From: Akkermansia muciniphila
Lineage (GTDB): Bacteria; Verrucomicrobiota; Verrucomicrobiia; Verrucomicrobiales; V1-33
Reading direction: 5' to 3'
Length of the DNA: 5,088 nt
Assembly (NCBI GenBank): GCA_943331195.2
Contig: CALQKQ020000290.1
Coordinates: forward strand, 1-5,088
The position numbers were made by a program, and so were the translations under genes. Positions 1 through 5,088 of the stretch are shown here, piece by piece. Below the pieces are notes generated by a model. That model saw only the letters and a program-made list of their open reading frames with translations. It was not told where the DNA came from and made no database searches. Each line of letters begins with the position of its first letter. Position 1 is the stretch's first letter.

Positions 1-410
1 AAGGCAACCCCCCAGAGGGCCTGGCCGAAGCCCTAGCTGGACTTTCAAAGGACGATTTATGGAAGACCATTTCTAGCAACCTCGTGATCATCTCCAATGG
101 CATGATGAGCCATTTCTCCACCACCGCCTGCGAAATCGCGCAGCACGTGCGCATTTCTGACAAAACCGGCACCGCTGAAAGCGGTGGCCTCTTTAACCAG
201 GAGAATGCCCCCGCCGATACCTTGTTCTACGCCCTGCTGCACTGCCTTCCCGGCCGCAGCCAGGATTTCAAGTCGAAGACCGCCCAGGATGCCGCCACTG
301 CCTTTAGCGAGCGCGTCATCGAGCGCCAAGTGTTCCAGTTTGGCGGAGACGCCTCCACCGGGCTGGGCTTCTGCACCGTGGAACTCAAAGAACCCACTTC
401 CCACCAATAA
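1..410 (+). CDS. cmr4: Cmr4, type III-B backbone RAMP subunit (C-terminal part, 5' end off window)
   Basis: The window opens inside this gene; its frame begins with the full codon at base 3 and gives 135 residues before the TAA at 408-410. Recognisable Cmr4 C-terminal features are NLVIISN, an acidic/polar stretch ending in a GGLFNQE-like segment, then APADTLFYALL, and near the end VFQFGGDASTGLGF, the glycine-rich segment by which Cmr4 (Cas7 group) is usually recognised. Family knowledge: several Cmr4 copies line the crRNA and cut bound target RNA at 6-nt intervals using an aspartate in the N-terminal half, which is not in this window, so catalytic competence cannot be judged. cmr5 starts 4 bases after the stop, the usual Cmr gene order. 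An ATG at 84 exists but is internal, because the frame stays open upstream to the window edge with conserved sequence. The family call is confident; only the missing N-terminus limits it. Confidence 0.93.
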   Translation, partial: GNPPEGLAEALAGLSKDDLWKTISSNLVIISNGMMSHFSTTACEIAQHVRISDKTGTAESGGLFNQENAPADTLFYALLHCLPGRSQDFKSKTAQDAATAFSERVIERQVFQFGGDASTGLGFCTVELKEPTSHQ

Positions 411-414
411 TCCT

Positions 415-789
415 ATGCAGAACCTCGATCAAATCCGCGCCGCCGCCGCCATAGAGTTGTGCCGGCCCGAGAAGTTTTATAGCAGCGACGTGGCCAGCAT
501 CCCGTCTTTGATCCTATCCAATGGCCTGCTCGCCGCCACGGCCTTCATCACGGAGGATGGAAAATCCCCCCGGGAAGGCATGGCCAAGGTCATGGAAGGC
601 GTCGCGGCGCACTTGGCCACCCCCATTCACGGCATTGCGGTCCTGGCCAAAGCCACCAATGCCAAGGCTATGATCGAGGCTCTTTGCGGCCAGGCGGCCA
701 CCTCCCTCGACTTGCAGCGCGCCACCGCCGAGGCCCTCGCGTTCCTGGCTTTCGTGAAGCGCTTCGCGCTCAAGCCTGAAAAAACCTAA
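415..789 (+). CDS. cmr5: Cmr5, small alpha-helical subunit of the Cmr complex
   Basis: A 124-residue protein of typical Cmr5 size. It is predicted to be almost all helix, with no signal peptide or membrane segment. Cmr5-like traits are an N-terminal helix rich in Ala, then KFYSSDVASIPSLILSNGLL (family pattern: a Tyr, a Pro, then I-x-x-N-G-L), a middle helix around AHLATPI, and the C-terminal LAFLAFVKRFAL, matching the family's 'W/F-x-K-R-F-A' ending. Family knowledge: Cmr5 copies stack beside Cmr4 to form the minor filament and help hold the crRNA-target duplex; it has no known catalytic activity. The frame is open upstream inside cmr4, but the ATG at 415 is chosen because it lies just after the cmr4 stop and gives the normal family N-terminus. 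No Shine-Dalgarno sequence precedes it, so translation is probably coupled to cmr4. Confidence 0.92.
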   Translation: MQNLDQIRAAAAIELCRPEKFYSSDVASIPSLILSNGLLAATAFITEDGKSPREGMAKVMEGVAAHLATPIHGIAVLAKATNAKAMIEALCGQAATSLDLQRATAEALAFLAFVKRFALKPEKT

Positions 790-796
790 GCCCGCC

Positions 797-2176
797 ATGC
801 CTCCTTACCTGCCCCACGATACCCGCCAGGCCCTCGCCGATAAAAGCCAGCTGATCTGCGAAAACCGCTCCCTGTTCTTTGATCGCTTCGCCGACCCCTG
901 CTTGGAAAAAACCGAGCGCAAAAACTGGTTTCAACGAGGTGCCAAAATCATTCCCGAGAAACGAGACCGCTCCAGTTTCTTCCCCTCCGCAACCCACCTC
1001 TTCGCCCAGCTCAAAGCCCGCCTGATGGTCAATATGGCCGGAGGCGTCATGGAGAACGCCGGCCTCTGCCTCGACCGCCGGGGCCTGCCCCACATTCCGG
1101 GATCCGCCGTCAAAGGCTGTGCCCGCCGCATGGCCCTGCAAGCCCTCCGCGATTGGTGCCCCGAAAGCGAACGGCCCAGCGGCGACCATCTCAGCGCCAG
1201 TTCCTGCCAGGCCTTCCAGACCCGCGCGGAAATGCTGCACACCATCGCCCTCGTTTTCGGCTGGGTCGAACAAGACTGGCCCGCCCAAGATTCCCCCCAA
1301 GCCCAGAACTCGGACTTCGCTTGGGCCTGCCACGATTCCCGCGCAGTGGCCGACGACGCCGCCTCCAGCCTCTGCCGGCATTTGCAGGCCAAGATCGCTA
1401 ATCCCGAAAACCCCGCCGCCTCCCTCCCCAACTTCGCCGGAACCATCGCCTTCTTGGCCGCCTTCCCCAACCATAGTCCAGCTTTGGATTTGGAAATCGT
1501 GAACTGCCATCATCCCCGCTACTACATGGATAATACTGATTTTCCGGTCGCCTTGGACACCGAAGATCCCATTCCCGTTTACTTCCCCGCCATTCCCTCC
1601 CAGACCGGCTTCGACCACTTCGCCTTCCCCCTCATCCCGCTGCGCCGCGCCGACGACCCGCGCCTAGCAGCTAGCGCCCGCGCTTGGCTCTCCGCCGGTC
1701 TGGAATACCTCGGCATCGGTGCCAAAACCAATGCCGGCTATGGTTGGTTCGACGCCTCGGACGAGTTCAACGAGGCGATTCGCGCCAATCTGGAAAAAAC
1801 CAAGCTGGAGAAGAAACGATCTGAGGAAAAGGAAGCTGCTGATAAAAAAGAAGCCGAAAAACGAACGGCCGATCTCGCCAACAAAAACGCCCGCGAGGCC
1901 AAACTCAAAGGACTCAGCCCCGCCGAGCGCGCCGACGCCATCCTCCAAGATCTCACCGATCCACAGTTCGAGGGCAAAGTGCGCCATTTCTGCAAGGACG
2001 CCAAAAAAGGGGGCCCTTCCGACGAAGAAAAACAAGCGATTGTGCGGGCCCTGCGCGGCCCCCGACTCGCCTACTGGGAAGCCTTCAAACTTAAGGCCAC
2101 CAAGGGCGATCTCGCAGCCGCCTGCGACCAAATTCGCACTCTCAGTAAAACCATGAACTTGGGTAAAATGCCATGA
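797..2176 (+). CDS. cmr6: Cmr6, RAMP subunit with an unusual charged C-terminal extension
   Basis: A 459-residue RAMP protein. Residues 1-60 carry the lead-in seen in bacterial Cmr6 (ENRSLFFDRF). Residues 66-110 hold the first RAMP core, with GLPHIPGSAVKG at 96-107, the Cmr6 'G-x-P-x-I-P-G-S-x-x-K-G' signature. Residues 262-282 (YFPAIPSQTGFDHFAFPLIPL region) and the glycine-rich loop GIGAKTNAGYGWF at 306-318 complete the RAMP fold. Family knowledge: Cmr6 sits with Cmr1 at the crRNA 3' end and is not known to be a nuclease. Typical Cmr6 proteins end soon after the glycine-rich loop. Here about 135 more residues follow: a Lys/Glu/Ala-rich probable coiled coil (about 324-372), then a predicted helical tail (about 373-459). 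The ATG at 797 is 7 bases after the cmr5 stop, with no Shine-Dalgarno sequence. The stop overlaps the cmr1 start in an ATGA. Confidence 0.9.
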   Translation: MPPYLPHDTRQALADKSQLICENRSLFFDRFADPCLEKTERKNWFQRGAKIIPEKRDRSSFFPSATHLFAQLKARLMVNMAGGVMENAGLCLDRRGLPHIPGSAVKGCARRMALQALRDWCPESERPSGDHLSASSCQAFQTRAEMLHTIALVFGWVEQDWPAQDSPQAQNSDFAWACHDSRAVADDAASSLCRHLQAKIANPENPAASLPNFAGTIAFLAAFPNHSPALDLEIVNCHHPRYYMDNTDFPVALDTEDPIPVYFPAIPSQTGFDHFAFPLIPLRRADDPRLAASARAWLSAGLEYLGIGAKTNAGYGWFDASDEFNEAIRANLEKTKLEKKRSEEKEAADKKEAEKRTADLANKNAREAKLKGLSPAERADAILQDLTDPQFEGKVRHFCKDAKKGGPSDEEKQAIVRALRGPRLAYWEAFKLKATKGDLAAACDQIRTLSKTMNLGKMP

Positions 2177-3225
2177 TCAAGCAAACCTACGAAATCGATT
2201 TAATCACTCCTTGTTTTTGCGGTGGCGCAGAGCCTGAAAAGCAAGCCGAAATCAGATCATCCTCCATCCGGGGGCAACTGCGCTGGTGGTTTCGCGTATT
2301 AGGCGGTTTTAGGTCCCTGGCACTTCAAAACCTCACACTGCGAGAACAGGAGAATTTTATTTTTGGCACCGTTTCCGGCACCACTCCCTCAGCAGGTCAA
2401 TTATCGATCCGCACAACCGGCCTGGCGCCCAGCAAAAGGATTGTAGACGATTCAGCTATGGAGGCAAATCCCGGCAGCGATAGAGGTTATTTACTCTTTC
2501 CGCTTCGGCCCGAAAAGAAGGGGAAACCCGATGAACGCCGCCGCGACAGGGGGGTATTTATGGAGTCATCGCAGGGACTGCCTTCCTTTACTCTGCAATT
2601 GATATGGCGGGGTGATCACACCATGGCAGCGGAGCTCCACGCGTTGGTCGCCGTTCTGGGCCATCTCGGCGCCCTGGGATTTCGATCAAGGCGGGCCATG
2701 GGATCACTGGCACTTTGCTCGCCGAAGTTATCGATAAGCGAGGCCTTACGTTACTTTTCTTCCCCAGAGCACGTCATTATCAAGACGTTGCCAGCCGCAA
2801 ATCCAACTGCTGCTATTTCGGAGCTCGCCCGCTGGCTTCAGTCGTGGAGAAGTCATGGGAGAACTGGAATGAACTCCAGTGAACAGAAAAATCCGGGATT
2901 TAAATTTGCCAAACGCGACCACGACGCGAATCGGCATAACGATCCAGGTTACCGCGCCGCACTCGGACTGCCACTCCTCGCCAAATATGGCAACTGGGAT
3001 CACTCTTTTGACCAGCGCACGGGTAAGAGCTCCGGGCGCTTTGCATCGCCCGTCCTGTTGCGCCCGCATCGGCGAATCAATAACTCTTATTGCGCTCTCG
3101 TTTTATTTATTGATAATATGAAATGGGAAAATGGGAAAACTGCTTTTTTCGAAAAGCGCCCGCGCGCCTTGTCTACCGATCTCTATGAGTTAATGAAATT
3201 CGACGCAAAACTGTCGGCATATTAA
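2173..3225 (+). CDS. cmr1: Cmr1, RAMP subunit of the Cmr complex
   Basis: A 350-residue protein with a textbook Cmr1 N-terminus: YEIDLITPCFCGGAE (residues 6-20), then E26-IRSSSIRGQLRWWFRVLGG, matching the family pattern 'E-x-R-x-x-S-I-R-G-x-L-R-x-W-x-R'. A second RAMP glycine-rich segment, GALGFRSRRAMGSL, lies at 166-179. RAALGLPL (261-268) and GRFASPVLLRPHR (288-300) match the C-terminal conserved blocks, so the protein looks complete. Family knowledge: Cmr1 caps the crRNA 3' end together with Cmr6 and is involved in target RNA capture. Its start overlaps the cmr6 stop by four bases (ATGA), indicating translational coupling. Two oddities stand out. In many III-B operons cmr1 is the first gene, but here it follows cmr6. 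Its base composition is also clearly lower in GC than all its neighbours: hand counts of five 60-base lines give 149 GC of 300, falling to 24 of 60 at 3061-3120. Confidence 0.92.
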   Translation: MIKQTYEIDLITPCFCGGAEPEKQAEIRSSSIRGQLRWWFRVLGGFRSLALQNLTLREQENFIFGTVSGTTPSAGQLSIRTTGLAPSKRIVDDSAMEANPGSDRGYLLFPLRPEKKGKPDERRRDRGVFMESSQGLPSFTLQLIWRGDHTMAAELHALVAVLGHLGALGFRSRRAMGSLALCSPKLSISEALRYFSSPEHVIIKTLPAANPTAAISELARWLQSWRSHGRTGMNSSEQKNPGFKFAKRDHDANRHNDPGYRAALGLPLLAKYGNWDHSFDQRTGKSSGRFASPVLLRPHRRINNSYCALVLFIDNMKWENGKTAFFEKRPRALSTDLYELMKFDAKLSAY

Positions 3226-3240
3226 TATTATATCAACTCC

Positions 3241-4422
3241 ATGTCCACACACCTCATTCTCACCGTCGGCACCGGCACCGCCGGGCGTCACTCCAATCTC
3301 GCGGCGGGGCTGCGACGCACTTTAGAACTGATTGCCCCGGAGCGCTTTTGGCTGGTGCCGAGTGCTTCGGAGGACTCCATCCTCGTGGCGGACTTGGTGC
3401 GGGAGGGGCTGGCGGGGTTCCAGCCCTGGGGGAGCGAGGGGGAGCCCTACCGCTGCATTGCCCTGCACGACTCCCTAGCCGACTGCCGGGCCACGGTGCG
3501 GGAGGTGATTGCCGCAGCGCGGCGCGGTGCCAAGGGGGCTCGCCTCTTGGTCAACCCGACTTCCGGCACCAAGCAGATGAGCGCCGGAGCCACCCTGGCA
3601 GCCTTGGATGAAGGCGTGGGGGAAATTATTTTTACGATTGGGGAGCGCTCCGACGGCGTGGTGGTGACCGGCACCGAAAAGCTGGAGACCTTCAATCCGG
3701 CGTCCTTTTTTGCGGAGCGCGATTTAGCCACGGCGGCTCGCCTGTTTGAGGCGGGGGCGCACCGCGCCGCCGCCAGCCTCCTCAGCGCGCATCTCGATTC
3801 CGGTCACCCCGAGGTGCGGCGCGCCCAGGAGGTGGCCCACTGCGCCTATGATTGGCAGGGGCTCCGCTTTGGCGCGGCCCGCCAAACCGCTAGCCGGAGC
3901 GATTCCCCCGTGCTCTTGCCCCTGCGCAGCGCCCTGACCCGGCTGGGGGAAGGCGATGGCTTGGCCTTCATCGCGGAGCTGCTCGCCAGCGCCGGGCGCT
4001 GCCTGGACTGGCAAGAGCCCGACGAAGCCCTGTCTCGCGGCTACCGGGCCGCCGAACTGATGGCGCAATTCCAGTTAGCGGAGCGCCATGGCATCACCAA
4101 ACCCTACGCCCTTTCGCTGCTCCAAGAAGCGCTCCCGTCCCGCGCCGAGGCCTTCGCAGCCCAGGCGCGTAAAGGCACCCTGCAACTTGGGCTGGGCCAG
4201 GCCTTCGATACTTTGCAGGCCCTGGGCGACCCTCTCGCCAAGGCCTATTTTGCCACGAACGGTGGCAAGCGCCTGAGTCTGCGCAACGACACCCTGTTTG
4301 GCCATGGCAACACCTCAGTCAGCTCGAAAGAGGTTCAGCCCCTGCTCCAAGACCTCACCGATTTGGCCCGCACCCATCTCAACATTCCCGAGCCCGAACC
4401 CTTCCCGCGCCGCCTGATCTGA
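3241..4422 (+). CDS. CARF-HEPN ribonuclease of the Cas02710 / Csm6-Csx1 type
   Basis: A 393-residue cytoplasmic protein. The N-terminal CARF (Rossmann-like) domain covers about residues 3-155: first strand and loop HLILTVGTGTAGRHSN, the 'VPSASEDS' segment at 39-46, and the ligand-pocket motif NPTSGTKQMSAG at 105-116. A helical linker follows, with AAELMAQFQLAERHGI at 270-285 typical of Cas02710 HEPN regions. The catalytic HEPN motif is near the end: LRNDTLFGHG, with R348, N349 and H355, i.e. R-x6-H. Family knowledge: CARF domains bind cyclic oligoadenylate made by Cas10 and switch on the dimeric HEPN RNase, which cuts RNA without regard to sequence and causes dormancy or immunity. All key residues are present, so it is probably active; the ring size (cA4 or cA6) cannot be read from sequence. 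The ATG at 3241 places the first strand at residue 4, as expected. It lies 15 AT-rich bases after cmr1, again with no Shine-Dalgarno sequence. The closest family by eye is Cas02710 (TIGR02710/PF09670); Csm6 or Csx1 are related labels. Confidence 0.85.
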   Translation: MSTHLILTVGTGTAGRHSNLAAGLRRTLELIAPERFWLVPSASEDSILVADLVREGLAGFQPWGSEGEPYRCIALHDSLADCRATVREVIAAARRGAKGARLLVNPTSGTKQMSAGATLAALDEGVGEIIFTIGERSDGVVVTGTEKLETFNPASFFAERDLATAARLFEAGAHRAAASLLSAHLDSGHPEVRRAQEVAHCAYDWQGLRFGAARQTASRSDSPVLLPLRSALTRLGEGDGLAFIAELLASAGRCLDWQEPDEALSRGYRAAELMAQFQLAERHGITKPYALSLLQEALPSRAEAFAAQARKGTLQLGLGQAFDTLQALGDPLAKAYFATNGGKRLSLRNDTLFGHGNTSVSSKEVQPLLQDLTDLARTHLNIPEPEPFPRRLI

Positions 4423-4434
4423 GAACCTCCCTCC

Positions 4435-5088
4435 ATGCCCTCCCTGCTCATTTCCCTCGGCACTTCCTGGCTCATCGTTCCCGAAGCCTTTCATCGGCTT
4501 CCCCCCGGCCCCTCCGGCTTCCGCGCGGTTCATGTCCTAACTACAGACAACCCAAAGATCGATGAGGGCCTGCGCCACATCGAGACCTATTTCGCGGACT
4601 ATCCCGAGGTCGCCCTCAGCTTCACGCGGGTGCAGGACTTCGTCGACCTCACAGGCGAGGCGGACCACTTTCAATTCGAGGAAGTCCTCTATCGGTGGTA
4701 TCTGGACCGTGCGGCGGGCACCCCTCCCTATGTTTGCATTGCGGGAGGTTTTAAAACCATGTCGGCCGCGATGCAAAAAGCGGCCTCCCTTTTTGGCGCC
4801 GTGGAAGTCTTCCACGTCCTCGCTGACATTCAAAAAGTGAGCGACCCCGCCAACCTGGCAATCGCCCTGCAGGCCCAGGAAATCCACTACATCAACCTCG
4901 GCTCCGAAAGCGGCTGGCCGCAGCTGCGCGGCGAAAGCGCTTCCCACTATCCCCTCATTTGCCACAGCCAAGCGGGCCTGGTGCGCCGGGTCTCCGCGCC
5001 AGACCAGCGCCTCCGCGAACACATCAAGGACATCGTGGAGCGCTCCCACCGCGTCGCCGAAAGCTGGAGCCGCCTCGCCGATCTCCCT
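4435..5088 (+). CDS. CARF-like sensor protein, C-terminal effector domain cut by window edge
   Basis: An open frame of 218 codons with no stop before the window ends, so the gene is partial at its 3' end. The first strand starts at once (SLLISLGTSWLIVPEAF, residues 3-19), with a G-T-S-W turn resembling the V-G-T-G-T loop of the preceding gene. AVHVLTTDNP (31-40) is a probable second strand. PYVCIAGGFKTMSAAM (98-113) matches the position and spacing of the CARF pocket motif; compare GTKQMSAG upstream with GFKTMSAA here. It is followed by a strand-like VEVFHVL (123-129). Residues 186-218 look helical and amphipathic and may lead into an effector domain. No membrane segment or signal peptide is seen. 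It starts 12 bases after the CARF-HEPN stop, so it belongs to the same operon and probably senses the same messenger. Cad1-type CARF-adenosine deaminases are one candidate, from a remembered resemblance of the N-terminus that I could not verify; other CARF effectors are equally open. Confidence 0.7.
   Translation, partial: MPSLLISLGTSWLIVPEAFHRLPPGPSGFRAVHVLTTDNPKIDEGLRHIETYFADYPEVALSFTRVQDFVDLTGEADHFQFEEVLYRWYLDRAAGTPPYVCIAGGFKTMSAAMQKAASLFGAVEVFHVLADIQKVSDPANLAIALQAQEIHYINLGSESGWPQLRGESASHYPLICHSQAGLVRRVSAPDQRLREHIKDIVERSHRVAESWSRLADLP

Noticed and set aside
184..414. Upstream extension of the cmr5 frame starting inside cmr4
   Set aside because: The translation is Pro/Ser/Arg-rich shadow sequence of cmr4; the Cmr5 family N-terminus begins at the ATG at 415.
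770..1618. Long open frame on the minus strand (282 codons) opposite cmr6
   Set aside because: It is antisense to a well-supported RAMP gene; the translation is dominated by Gly, Ala, Val and Glu, as expected from the complement of GC-rich codons, and shows no domain.
3142..3157. Perfect hairpin GCTTTT-TTCG-AAAAGC, a possible terminator
   Set aside because: It lies inside the cmr1 coding region, has a weak AT stem, and is followed by GC-rich sequence with no T tract.
4537..5049. Minus-strand open frame of 170 codons opposite the second CARF gene
   Set aside because: It covers the same bases as a frame with clear CARF-like motifs, is open only through GC-rich codon bias, and resembles no known protein.
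1..5088. CRISPR repeat-spacer array, tRNA, transposon ends
   Set aside because: No regularly spaced direct repeats, tRNA-like folds or inverted terminal repeats were seen; genes fill nearly every base and the largest gap is 15 bases.

Overview
The window is an internal slice of a type III-B (Cmr) CRISPR-Cas operon, with all genes on the + strand. Order: the 3' end of cmr4 (1-410), cmr5 (415-789), cmr6 (797-2176), cmr1 (2173-3225), a Cas02710/Csm6-like CARF-HEPN ribonuclease (3241-4422), and the 5' part of a second CARF-like gene that runs off the right edge (4435-5088). Gaps between genes are 4, 7, -4, 15 and 12 bases, so this is one compact transcription unit. Its promoter, cmr2/cas10, cmr3, any cas1/cas2/cas6 and the CRISPR array must lie outside the window if present. 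No repeat-spacer array, tRNA, rRNA or mobile element is visible.

How the genes work together (family knowledge): Cmr4 forms the backbone that cuts target RNA, Cmr5 forms the small-subunit filament, and Cmr6 and Cmr1 cap the 3' end of the crRNA and take part in target recognition. On target binding, Cas10 (Cmr2, off-window) makes cyclic oligoadenylates. These are sensed by CARF proteins, here two encoded in tandem directly behind the complex genes. The first is a predicted HEPN RNase with an intact R-N-x5-H motif. The second has a clear CARF-like sensor half, but its output domain is cut off.

The most notable points are the unidentified effector of the second CARF protein, a charged C-terminal extension of about 135 residues on Cmr6, cmr1 sitting after cmr6 with markedly lower GC than every neighbour, and no Shine-Dalgarno sequence at any of the five starts.

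Organism: a bacterium with GC of about 63-72% in the sampled parts of this locus outside cmr1. Lack of Shine-Dalgarno signals with high GC would fit a lineage such as Verrucomicrobiota, but that is a guess and the sequence does not settle it. The core of the window is a recognisable III-B system; the novelty, if any, lies in the accessory part.
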